Assembly: GCA_958402795.1 (NCBI GenBank)
Contig: CATXUX010000006.1
Location: 61,981 to 125,980 of the forward strand
Source: an uncultured Lachnospiraceae bacterium
GTDB lineage: Bacteria > Bacillota > Clostridia > Lachnospirales > Lachnospiraceae
Length of the DNA stretch: 64,000 nucleotides
Direction: 5' to 3'
The first letter of the stretch is position 1. Every line of letters starts with the position of its first letter. Shown piece by piece: positions 22,135-30,381 of the stretch. The position numbers and the translations under genes were made by a program. Under the pieces are notes generated by a model. It had not been told where the DNA came from. It saw only the letters and a program-made list of their open reading frames with translations, and did not search any database.

Positions 22135-23613
22135 ATGTCAAAAGAAAAAAAACTTACCCAGAGCGATATTGACGGAGTACAATATCGCCGCGCCAAACTC
22201 TGGCAGATCATCTTCGTTGCATGTAACTCATTTATCGGTATGAGTGTTTACTCATTGATCAATATGGCAAGCTACGCTGCCAGCATTGGGTTCGGTATTA
22301 CCACTGCCGTTGTGGGCGTCATCTTAACCTGTACACGTATTCTGGATGGTATTACGGATCCGATGCTCGCCTTTATCTACGACAGAGTAAATACCCGTTT
22401 TGGCAAGATCCGTATCCTGATCATTGTCGGTTTCCTCATTGAGGCGCTGGCGCTGCTGGCTATGTACAACTGGGCGGCCGGCAAAGGATTTGGCACGGTT
22501 GTATTTATATTGTGCTATGTGGTATATGTCATTGGTTATACGATTGCAAACATGACCGCCCTTACCATCAATCCACTGATTAGCAACGATCCGAAACAGC
22601 GCCCAACCATCAGTGTATGGTCAACCGCATTAAACTATATCATCCCGATGGTCTTAAGCATCGTACTGAATGTTGTATTACTGCCTAAATTCGGCGGCAC
22701 CTACAATCTGGAATTTTTACGCGCGGCATGTAATATTTGTCTGGCGATTGCCGCTGTCGGTGTTGTTCTGGTGTGCATCGGCGTGTCGGAATATGACAAA
22801 CCGGAAAACTTTTCCGGTCTTACAACAAAAAAAGAAAAACTGAATGTAAAAGATATGGCTGAAGTAATCAAAAATAACCGTCCTCTTCAGTGCTATATCG
22901 TAGCTGCCGCTTCGGATAAAATCGCCCAGCAGACAGCAGCGCAGGCAGTCATTGGCACTATGATGAATGGTATCATTATCGGAGATATGGGACTTGGAAC
23001 TATGATAACTGTAATCGGCACGATTCCTTCCATTATCTTCGCCATTATCGGAGCAAAATATGCCGGAAAGCACGGCAGCCAGATGACCATTGTAACATGG
23101 ACACGTATCTGCATTGTCATCAGCGTTGTAATGTGGGCATTCCTCATTATCATTGACCCGTCAAAAATTGCGCAAATGGGTCTCATTACCGGTATTTATG
23201 TTCTTTTAACCCTGGCAAAAAACGGCGCCAACATGTGCGTTACCACAGCCAGCACCGCGTTTATGTCCGATATTATCGATTACGAGTTAGACCGGAGCGG
23301 ACGCTACATACCTGCTGTGATTACCGGCACTTACAGCCTGATCGATAAGCTTGTTTCTTCTTTCTCTGCTGTTATGGCAACCGGAGCCGTAGCCCTGATC
23401 GGATACACGACTACCATGCCGCAGCCAGGCGACGCACTGACTCCGGGTATCTTCTGGGTAACCATGATCGTCATGTTCGGTCTGCCGATCCTCGGATGGA
23501 TCTGCACCTTAGTCGCCATGAAATTCTGCCACCTGACAAAGGCCGATATGGTAGAAGTTCAGAAACGGATTGCTGCCAAGAAAGCCGCCGCACAGCAGGA
23601 AGAAGGGAAATAA
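22135..23613 (+). CDS. GPH-family (glycoside-pentoside-hexuronide) cation symporter
   Basis: 492 residues and about twelve membrane helices. The GPH signatures are the loop ILDGITDPMLAFIYDRVNTRFGKIR (DGITDPxxG-type motif, about 76-100) and the second-half DIIDYELDRSGRYIPAVITGTYSLIDKL. These transporters import melibiose, xylosides, glucuronides and similar glycosides with Na+ or H+. It is the only sugar permease in the island and precedes the GH2 gene by two bases, so the pair likely imports and splits one kind of glycoside. Expression is probably controlled from the operator at 22029. Confidence 0.94.
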   Translation: MSKEKKLTQSDIDGVQYRRAKLWQIIFVACNSFIGMSVYSLINMASYAASIGFGITTAVVGVILTCTRILDGITDPMLAFIYDRVNTRFGKIRILIIVGFLIEALALLAMYNWAAGKGFGTVVFILCYVVYVIGYTIANMTALTINPLISNDPKQRPTISVWSTALNYIIPMVLSIVLNVVLLPKFGGTYNLEFLRAACNICLAIAAVGVVLVCIGVSEYDKPENFSGLTTKKEKLNVKDMAEVIKNNRPLQCYIVAAASDKIAQQTAAQAVIGTMMNGIIIGDMGLGTMITVIGTIPSIIFAIIGAKYAGKHGSQMTIVTWTRICIVISVVMWAFLIIIDPSKIAQMGLITGIYVLLTLAKNGANMCVTTASTAFMSDIIDYELDRSGRYIPAVITGTYSLIDKLVSSFSAVMATGAVALIGYTTTMPQPGDALTPGIFWVTMIVMFGLPILGWICTLVAMKFCHLTKADMVEVQKRIAAKKAAAQQEEGK

Positions 23614-23615
23614 AG

Positions 23616-25817
23616 ATGAGAACATTATTATCTATGAACGAAAACTGGAAATTTCTAAAAACAGCCGCCGATGCAGTTGCAGCCGCAGCCGCCGATGGCG
23701 AGATGGTTTCGCTTCCCCATACATGGAACGCCATTGACGGACAGGACGGCGGGAATGATTATCACCGCGGAACCTGCTGGTATGTAAAGGAATTTGCAAA
23801 ACCAGAGAAACAGGATTCCGACCGCGTCTATCTGGAATTCCTCGGCGCCGCCATGACAGCAGACGTCTATTTCAACGGGGAACATGTATACCATCATGAA
23901 GGTGGATTTTCTACTTTCCGTATCGATATTACCGAAAAGCTTCAAGACAACAATCTTCTTGTCGTTTCGGTTGATAACAGCGACAATACGACTGTATATC
24001 CGCAGAAAGCCGACTTCACCTTTTACGGCGGCTTATACCGGAATGTCAATCTGATTGTTGTGCCGGAAACTCATTTTGCATTGGATTACTGCGGCACACC
24101 GGGCATCAAAGTGACTCCTGCCGTAGATCTGGATGCCAGGAAAGCCGTCGTGACCGTGGAAGCATGGGTGACAGGTTCTGTCTCTTCTGTAGATTTTACG
24201 GTAAACAACGAGAGCATCACCGCTCCTGTCGAAAAGGATCATGCAGCGGCTGTATTTACCATTGAGAATGTACATCTTTGGGATGGTGTGGACGATCCTT
24301 ATCTGTACACTGCCCATGCCGCCATGGAAAGCGGCGACAGCGTAAGCACACGTTTCGGATGCCGTGAATTCAGGATTGATCCGCAGAAAGGATTTTTCTT
24401 AAACGGACGCAGCTATCCTCTTCGGGGCGTATCCCGCCATCAGGATTTTAAAGGCGCAGGCAACGCCCTGCTGCCGGAGCACCATCAAAAGGATATGGAA
24501 ATCATCCGGGAACTGGGCGCCACCACGCTCCGTCTCGCACACTACCAGCACGCGCAGGAATTCTATGATCTGTGCGATGAAAACGGTCTGATCGTGTGGG
24601 CCGAGATTCCATACATTACCATGCATCAAAAAGACGGCCGTGCCAATACCCTCTCCCAGATGGAAGAGCTGATCGTACAGAATTATAACCATCCGTCGAT
24701 CATCTGCTGGGGTCTTTCCAATGAAATTACCGCAGCAAGCACGGTAGATGAGGATCTGCTGGAAAACCACCGTCTTCTGAACGACCTCTGCCACAGGCTG
24801 GACGCCACCCGTCCTACGACCATGGCAAATGTATTTATGCTGGATACTGACAGTCCGATTCTGGAGATTCCGGATGTCAACAGCTACAACCTGTACTTCG
24901 GCTGGTATCTGGGGGATCTGGAGCAGAATGATGAATTCTTTGATGAATTCCACGAAAAATATCCGGACAGAGCCATCGGACTCTCCGAATATGGCGCAGA
25001 CGCCAATCCGCAGTTCCAGTCTCCTGATCCAGAAAAAGGCGATTACACGGAAACCTATCAGGCCGTATATCATGAGCATATGCTGAAAATGATCGAAGAA
25101 CGCCCGTGGTTATGGGCAACCCATGTGTGGAACCTCTTTGACTTTGCTGCCGACGGCAGAGACGAGGGTGGCAAGCACGGCGAAAACCAGAAAGGTCTTG
25201 TGACCATCGACCGCAAGACAAAGAAAGATGCTTTCTATCTGTACAAAGCGGCATGGAACAAAAAAGACGCCTTCGTTCATCTCTGCGGAAGCCGCTATGT
25301 GGACCGTACAGAAGATGTGACAGAAATAAAAGTATATTCCAATCAGCCGGCAGTTACTCTGTTCGTAGACGGCAAAGAGCTGGAAACAAAAGAAGGAAAA
25401 ACCGTATTTACTTTTTCCGTTCCTGTTACAGGCAGGCATACGATTGAAGCAAAAGCGGGTTCCTGCACAGATTCCATATCTATCCGCAAGGTTGCAGAGC
25501 CGAACGATGATTATATATTTATCAAGAGAACTCCTGTGACCAACTGGTTTGACGCAGACGAACTGGATCCGGAATGCTTCTCGATCAATGACCGGCTGGC
25601 CGATATCAAAACCAATCCGCAGGCAGGCGCGATCATCGACCAGATGATGGCAAAAGGAGCTTCTGAGCGCGGCGATGTGGCCAATGCCGTAAAAGATAAT
25701 CCATCGCTGCAGCGTATGATGGGACGCATGACTCTGATCAGTCTCTTAAAGCAGAGCGGCGCCGATGAAGAGAGCATCAAACAAGTAAACCGCATCCTGC
25801 AGGGTATCAAAAAGTAG
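23616..25817 (+). CDS. Glycoside hydrolase family 2 (beta-galactosidase/beta-glucuronidase class)
   Basis: 733 residues from the ATG after AAGGGAAATAAAG; a longer reading frame begins inside the transporter gene and is not used. Three GH2 modules: sugar-binding jelly roll (1-165), immunoglobulin-like (165-265), and the TIM barrel from about 270. The acid/base is E370 in WGLSNEI, the nucleophile E458 in LSEYGADA. A C-terminal Big/DUF4982-like domain (about 560-630) is followed by a helical tail of 100 residues with no clear family. The enzyme is cytosolic. Which hexoside it splits (galactose, glucuronic acid, mannose) cannot be decided from motifs. Co-transcribed with the GPH permease. Confidence 0.94.
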   Translation: MRTLLSMNENWKFLKTAADAVAAAAADGEMVSLPHTWNAIDGQDGGNDYHRGTCWYVKEFAKPEKQDSDRVYLEFLGAAMTADVYFNGEHVYHHEGGFSTFRIDITEKLQDNNLLVVSVDNSDNTTVYPQKADFTFYGGLYRNVNLIVVPETHFALDYCGTPGIKVTPAVDLDARKAVVTVEAWVTGSVSSVDFTVNNESITAPVEKDHAAAVFTIENVHLWDGVDDPYLYTAHAAMESGDSVSTRFGCREFRIDPQKGFFLNGRSYPLRGVSRHQDFKGAGNALLPEHHQKDMEIIRELGATTLRLAHYQHAQEFYDLCDENGLIVWAEIPYITMHQKDGRANTLSQMEELIVQNYNHPSIICWGLSNEITAASTVDEDLLENHRLLNDLCHRLDATRPTTMANVFMLDTDSPILEIPDVNSYNLYFGWYLGDLEQNDEFFDEFHEKYPDRAIGLSEYGADANPQFQSPDPEKGDYTETYQAVYHEHMLKMIEERPWLWATHVWNLFDFAADGRDEGGKHGENQKGLVTIDRKTKKDAFYLYKAAWNKKDAFVHLCGSRYVDRTEDVTEIKVYSNQPAVTLFVDGKELETKEGKTVFTFSVPVTGRHTIEAKAGSCTDSISIRKVAEPNDDYIFIKRTPVTNWFDADELDPECFSINDRLADIKTNPQAGAIIDQMMAKGASERGDVANAVKDNPSLQRMMGRMTLISLLKQSGADEESIKQVNRILQGIKK

Positions 25818-25824
25818 TCAGAAA

Positions 25825-25897
25825 GAAAGAATATCCCGTGAAATCTGTGTTTCCTTTGAAATCTTTGGATATCACGGGATATTCTTTCTCTTTTCTA
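25825..25897. terminator. Bidirectional terminator between GH2 and GH1 genes
   Basis: A perfect 17-bp stem: GAAAGAATATCCCGTGA (25825-25841) with TCACGGGATATTCTTTC (25872-25888), 30-nt loop, T-rich on both exits (TCTTTTCT on plus, TTTCTTTCTGAC on minus). It stops both convergent operons. Confidence 0.85.
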
Positions 25898-27196
25898 CTT
25901 TTCTCTCATTCCCCCCAGAAACGCAAGACTCGGCTTTGGTATCCGTTTCTGGGTTTTGCGGTCAACAGCAACCAGCCCGAATTTCGGTCCATATGCAGCC
26001 TGCCACTCATAATTATCCATAAACGACCAGTAGAAATATCCCTTTACCGGAATTCCGTCTTTCATACAGTGTTTTACCCCATAAAGCGCACGCTGGATAA
26101 ATTCCACTCTCCTTTCATCATCTTCCGATGCCACGCCATTTTCTGTAATATAGATATCTCCTTTAAACTCTTTTGCAACTTTACGGATGATATGTTCCAG
26201 TCCTTCCGGATAGAATTCATACCCCGACTGTGTGCGGTCCGCGCCTTCCGGGACCGGAAGAGAACCATCCGGACCTACTAATTCTCTTGTATAGTTTTGT
26301 ACACCGATAAAATCATCATTCCAAACCGCCGGAAGATAATGAAAAAACTCATCATTCCACAGACGCTTCGCATGCTTTTCCCCTCCGGGGAGCGCCTGAA
26401 AATCGTGAAGACTTAACGTGATCCCCACTTTTATTTCCGGGAAACGTTCTTTTATCGCATCTCTCGCCGCCTCATGCGCCCGGATAATCAGTTCGTCTCC
26501 ATGCGCAGTGCAGGGACTGTGAAAATTATTTACTGTCATCCCCTCCGGAAGTCCAAACACTTTTCTGCTCTCCTCCATCATCGCGTTTTGCAATTTCAGC
26601 ATCGCCTGTACATCGATTCCGATCTGCAGGTTCCCGGACGGATTTTTTTCATCCTTCTGTTTCGGATTCATTGCATTTTTCGCATGATTCTCTACGATTC
26701 TTGCAAACTGCAGCCGCATATTTGCCTCGTTGATGGTATTTACATATCGGATTTCTTTTCCCAAACGTTCAATCACATAAATACAGTATTTTCTAAAATC
26801 CTCCACGATGCTGTCCGCCTCCCAGCCGCCTTTGGAAATGATCCACTTAGGACTGCTGAAATGATGTAATGTTACCATCGGCTCTAATCCGTACCTTCTG
26901 CAGCACGCGATCACATCACGATAATGTTCCACCTCATTCTCATCAAACACGCCTTCCTCCGGTTCGATTCTGGCCCATTCAATGGAAAAACGGTATGCAT
27001 TGTATCCTGCCTCTGCCATCATGGCAATATCCTGCCCGTATAAATGATAGTGATCCACCGCATCCAGGCTGGGTTGGGCATACGTGGTATACTTCATATT
27101 TTCCATCACCCATGAGTCACTGTGGATATTGTTTCCCTCCACCTGATGCGCCGCCGTTGCCGTTCCTAATAAAAAATCCTTTGCAAATTTTTCCAT
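25895..27196 (-). CDS. Glycoside hydrolase family 1 beta-glycosidase
   Basis: 433 residues, close to the family norm. The acid/base is E157 in NTINEAN and the nucleophile E352 in YITENGVAS, with the N-terminal FLLGTATAAHQVEG and the C-terminal GYFYWSFMDNYEWQAAYGPKFGL motifs. The NEAN (instead of the usual NEP) is a known variation. There is no clear 6-phosphate pocket, so a beta-glucosidase/beta-galactosidase acting on free glycosides is more likely than a phospho-glycosidase; this fits the GPH symporter rather than a PTS. Two bases separate it from the GH43 gene before it; both are probably repressed by the divergent TetR protein. Confidence 0.94.
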   Translation of the reverse strand: MEKFAKDFLLGTATAAHQVEGNNIHSDSWVMENMKYTTYAQPSLDAVDHYHLYGQDIAMMAEAGYNAYRFSIEWARIEPEEGVFDENEVEHYRDVIACCRRYGLEPMVTLHHFSSPKWIISKGGWEADSIVEDFRKYCIYVIERLGKEIRYVNTINEANMRLQFARIVENHAKNAMNPKQKDEKNPSGNLQIGIDVQAMLKLQNAMMEESRKVFGLPEGMTVNNFHSPCTAHGDELIIRAHEAARDAIKERFPEIKVGITLSLHDFQALPGGEKHAKRLWNDEFFHYLPAVWNDDFIGVQNYTRELVGPDGSLPVPEGADRTQSGYEFYPEGLEHIIRKVAKEFKGDIYITENGVASEDDERRVEFIQRALYGVKHCMKDGIPVKGYFYWSFMDNYEWQAAYGPKFGLVAVDRKTQKRIPKPSLAFLGGMREK

Positions 27197-27198
27197 TT

Positions 27199-28656
27199 CT
27201 ATTCTTTCCTTTCTTCCATCTCAAACCACAGCCAATCCATACGTCCTGTTCCCTGATAGCAAAAATACAATGCGTTCACACCCTGCGGCATCTGGTACGC
27301 TCCTTCTTCCACCTGCCAGTCCGCCGAAGGATGGATTGGTATTACCGCTCGTACTTTCCCGTCTTTTTCTGTCCTTACCCAAAACTCCCCTTCGGCATTT
27401 CCGCGGACACAAACTTTCATCTTTCCCTCACTGCTGCACAGATCAAAATATTTAAATCCTGCCCATGCCCCGTCATGGATATTTGCAATATATTGATTCG
27501 GATTGTCTTCCCGATCTTCTCCGTCCTGTGTAAAATAAGGGTGGATTCCTTCTTCTGCCGGTTTATCCTTTTGGTACATAAAAGTTCCTTCCGCACTGGA
27601 CAGATTGCAGGCAATCCTTGCCTCATATCTTCCCTGACCAGACAGCGGTCCGTCGTTCAATCCATCGCTTGTAACTTCTACTTGATCTATGCTTCCATTA
27701 TCTGCTATCTCGATTTTCTCCGCACACATCTGCCTGCAGTTTCGGCATTGATTTGTATGGCGATGATAAAAAACATACCACTGCCCGCCGATTTCTACGA
27801 CTCCCCCGTGCGTGTTGCCCAAATAATTACGCGCCTGATCTTCTTTCACAATTCCGATATCACCAATGCTTATGATCACTCCGCCATATTGGAATCCTTT
27901 CGTCGGTGAATCGCTGATGGCATAACATAAATCATGGCTCTTTTCAGATGAATAGATTAAATAATATTTACCGCCTATCTTTCGCGGACTGCTGGCTTCA
28001 AAAAAGGAATGCCCTTCAAATCCGCTTCCCTTTGCACAGACTTCTCCGGGAACCGTCAACACCGGCTCACTCTTCAATGTCAGCATATCTTTTTCAAGTT
28101 CCACACAATAGGAACCATCAATCTGATAAAATCCTTTCAGATATTTTCTTAATGGTGCATCCATCGGATGTGAAATCCCGGTATACAGATAAATCCGCCC
28201 GTCATCATCGCGCAGAACACCCGGATCGAAATTGAAGACATCGTTTTCCTTTTCTCCGTATAAAGTTCCATCTGCATAACGAATATGACCATAAAAATGA
28301 TATTCTCCTGCCGGTGTGTCACAAACAGCAACCGATACTGTGGGCGACATATGTAAGCAGTAAAACAGATAATATTTCCCGTCCTCTCCCTTCTGTACAT
28401 CTGGTGCAAACAAATGTTGTCTGCCATCCGCATTGAGCGGATCCTGTACTGCCCGATAAATTGTACCCTCCTTCCTCCATGCACCTAAATCATTAACCGG
28501 CGCCGACCAGCACACATAATCATTCATACAAAAATCATCCCCGTCAAATCTGTCATGACTGCCATAAATATATACCCGGTCTTCAAATACATATGGCTCT
28601 GCATCTGGTATATACTCATAACTTGGCAAGAACGGATTCACTGCCGCCATTTTCAT
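27199..28656 (-). CDS. Glycoside hydrolase family 43 with C-terminal carbohydrate-binding module
   Basis: 485 residues, no signal peptide. The five-bladed propeller (about 1-320) begins NPFLPSYEYIPDAEPYVF, where the aspartate of DAEPYVF is the GH43 base; FNFDPGVLRDDDGRIYLY holds the pKa-modulating aspartate and EGHSFFEASSPR the acid glutamate. From about 335 a beta-rich domain like CBM6 follows (FKYFDLCSSEGKMKVCV). Family 43 enzymes are arabinofuranosidases, xylosidases or galactosidases; arabinose or xylose side chains are the probable substrate. First gene of the GH43-GH1 operon, with GGGAGGG 8 nt before the ATG. Confidence 0.92.
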   Translation of the reverse strand: MKMAAVNPFLPSYEYIPDAEPYVFEDRVYIYGSHDRFDGDDFCMNDYVCWSAPVNDLGAWRKEGTIYRAVQDPLNADGRQHLFAPDVQKGEDGKYYLFYCLHMSPTVSVAVCDTPAGEYHFYGHIRYADGTLYGEKENDVFNFDPGVLRDDDGRIYLYTGISHPMDAPLRKYLKGFYQIDGSYCVELEKDMLTLKSEPVLTVPGEVCAKGSGFEGHSFFEASSPRKIGGKYYLIYSSEKSHDLCYAISDSPTKGFQYGGVIISIGDIGIVKEDQARNYLGNTHGGVVEIGGQWYVFYHRHTNQCRNCRQMCAEKIEIADNGSIDQVEVTSDGLNDGPLSGQGRYEARIACNLSSAEGTFMYQKDKPAEEGIHPYFTQDGEDREDNPNQYIANIHDGAWAGFKYFDLCSSEGKMKVCVRGNAEGEFWVRTEKDGKVRAVIPIHPSADWQVEEGAYQMPQGVNALYFCYQGTGRMDWLWFEMEERKE

Positions 28657-28678
28657 TTTGAAATCCCTCCCTGTTTTT

Positions 28679-28794
28679 TCAACAACTGTTGACTTTTTTG
28701 CTTGAGTTCATTATAATAAATGATCAGAAAGAAGGCAAACTACAATATTTCTTGTATTGTTGACTTTCCAACAAGCAAAGGATTTTTGTTGAAC
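28679..28794. promoter_or_regulatory. Putative TetR operators in the GH43/tetR intergenic region
   Basis: Three related sites: TCAACAACTGTTGA (28679-28692), TTGTTG-N6-CAACAA (28757-28774, perfect inverted repeat) and TTGTTGAAC (28786-28794). They flank the region where both divergent promoters must lie, and fit a TetR-family dimer. Confidence 0.6.
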
Positions 28795-28828
28795 ATTTCA
28801 TATAAATTTAATATCATAAGGAGAATTT

Positions 28829-29374
28829 ATGAAATCTGATCCCCGTGTAAGACATACAAAAGAACGCGTAAGAAAAGCACTTTTTCAGCTTTTACGCGAA
28901 AAAAATTTTTCTCAGATAACCGTAACGGAAATCTGCCGACTCGCAGAGATCAACCGCACAACCTTTTACAAACATTATCTGGATATGAACGATCTGCTGG
29001 AGAAAATTGAAGATGATATTCTGGAAAACACAAAAAAACAATGGCAGTGTCTCCATCCGAAAAACAGCGTGGAAGGTATGGAGAAACTTCTGTCAAGTCT
29101 CCAGGAAGATCACTATCAGTCCATTTTTTATATTTTTCAGACAGATCCTCTTTTTTCTTTCAAGATCTCAGAGGTGATCTGCAAGAGTGTCATTCCTTGT
29201 TTTTCCGCCGATTCTTATACTCCACAAGAACAGGACATGATCGTCCGGCTTATGGTGTATGGATATGGAAGCATTACCAGAAACTGGCTTCTGTCTACGC
29301 AAGACGATAAGCTTTCCGCCCATGAACTTGCCGAATTTCTGTTCCGGCTGACCGAAAAGCTTACCGTCTCTTAA
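28829..29374 (+). CDS. TetR/AcrR-family regulator of the GH43-GH1 operon
   Basis: 181 residues. N-terminal helix-turn-helix: RVRKALFQLLREKNFSQITVTEICRLAEINRTTFYKHYLDMNDLL (residues 14-58 in sections), with the typical INRTTFYKHY recognition helix. The C-terminal helices (from about 65) form the ligand-binding part, of the compact type often found beside carbohydrate or lipid genes in Clostridia. It is divergent from the GH43-GH1 operon across 172 bp that contain three TTGTTGA/TCAACA elements, so it likely represses both. Its stop is 4 bp from the stop of the converging nucleoside-hydrolase-like gene. Confidence 0.9.
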   Translation: MKSDPRVRHTKERVRKALFQLLREKNFSQITVTEICRLAEINRTTFYKHYLDMNDLLEKIEDDILENTKKQWQCLHPKNSVEGMEKLLSSLQEDHYQSIFYIFQTDPLFSFKISEVICKSVIPCFSADSYTPQEQDMIVRLMVYGYGSITRNWLLSTQDDKLSAHELAEFLFRLTEKLTVS

Positions 29375-29378
29375 TCAA

Positions 29379-30302
29379 TCAAGCGAAATTAATCGCCAGC
29401 TTTGCGAAAAAGTCTTCCAGTGTCAATCTGGATTCCGCCGTTTTATATACACGTATTTTCCGATGATCCTGTCCGTGAATATATTCCAGATTCTCTCCGA
29501 TTCTCGGCGCCGGAACCAGATCGTAGCTGACCTTTTCCAGCTCCTCCATCAGTACCGCAACAGATGCCTGATCTCCAAGTCCCCAGATTTCTCCGTGCGG
29601 CCACACGCTGTTCTTCCACAATGCGCATGTTTCCTGATTGAATGACACAAGCTGTTCGAAAAGATACTTTCCGATTTCTCCGCAGGGTCTTACCTTTAGT
29701 TGCAGCTCCGCAAGTGAAACGCCAAATTGTTTGTAAACATTCATCGGAATCTGCCATACCTCTGCCTGAGAGGCAAATACCACATTGACTGCATGCGGAT
29801 CCATCAGGAGATTGAACTCAAATCCGCCTTCCGGATAGGCCGCTCCGCCTACCCAGATCACTACAATTTTTCCCGCAATTTCAGGCTTCATCAAAAGCGC
29901 GGATGCCACATCTGTAATTGCGCCCTGACATGCGATATACAAGGGTCTTTCATCCGGCTTCAACGCCTCTTCAATGATAAACTTTGCGCCTTCTGATATC
30001 ACCGGCGTTTTCTCGTCCGGCATTGCAGACGGCGCTCCCAGCAGGACCGGATACTTCCCTGCAACGCCCATCAGTTCCATGATCTTCTTAATTTCATCAT
30101 AACTTGCTTTTGCGGTTCCCAGTTCGCCGTATTCCCGCGGATTTTTCCAGAAATGCCCGGCGACGATTCCCCGAATGTCGAATTTTTCAGTCATCAGATG
30201 ATGCGCCAGCGCATACTGGTCGTCAGCTTCATTTTTGCAGTCTGTATGTACGATCAATCGAATTTTCTTGTTTTCCGGCACCGTATACTCATACTTCCAC
30301 AT
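29379..30302 (-). CDS. Inosine-uridine nucleoside hydrolase-like enzyme of the carbohydrate island
   Basis: 307 residues from the ATG after AAAGGAG (8 nt spacing); a 20-residue upstream extension is out of place. The Ca2+-binding aspartate cluster is present near the start, HTDCKNEADDQYALAHHL (about 18-35), and a second part in GFEFNLLMDPHAVNVVF, which is the IUNH pattern (NxxxDPxA). Family members split nucleosides into base and ribose; some relatives in glycan loci act on other N- or O-ribosides. It is 79 bp after the larger GH43 gene and probably in its operon. The HTDCKNEADD variant of the usual DxDxGxDD motif hints at a divergent substrate. Confidence 0.85.
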   Translation of the reverse strand: MWKYEYTVPENKKIRLIVHTDCKNEADDQYALAHHLMTEKFDIRGIVAGHFWKNPREYGELGTAKASYDEIKKIMELMGVAGKYPVLLGAPSAMPDEKTPVISEGAKFIIEEALKPDERPLYIACQGAITDVASALLMKPEIAGKIVVIWVGGAAYPEGGFEFNLLMDPHAVNVVFASQAEVWQIPMNVYKQFGVSLAELQLKVRPCGEIGKYLFEQLVSFNQETCALWKNSVWPHGEIWGLGDQASVAVLMEELEKVSYDLVPAPRIGENLEYIHGQDHRKIRVYKTAESRLTLEDFFAKLAINFA

Positions 30303-30381
30303 CTTCTTTTCTCCTTTTCTACAGCCGATAGTTTCCTGCCAAAAGCACTTCTCTTCTTCCATCCGGCAGAATGAATTGCTT

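Noticed and set aside
23496..23615. Longer start for the GH2 gene
   Set aside because: The upstream 40 codons lie inside the GPH transporter gene in another frame; the ATG at 23616 begins the normal GH2 N-terminus.
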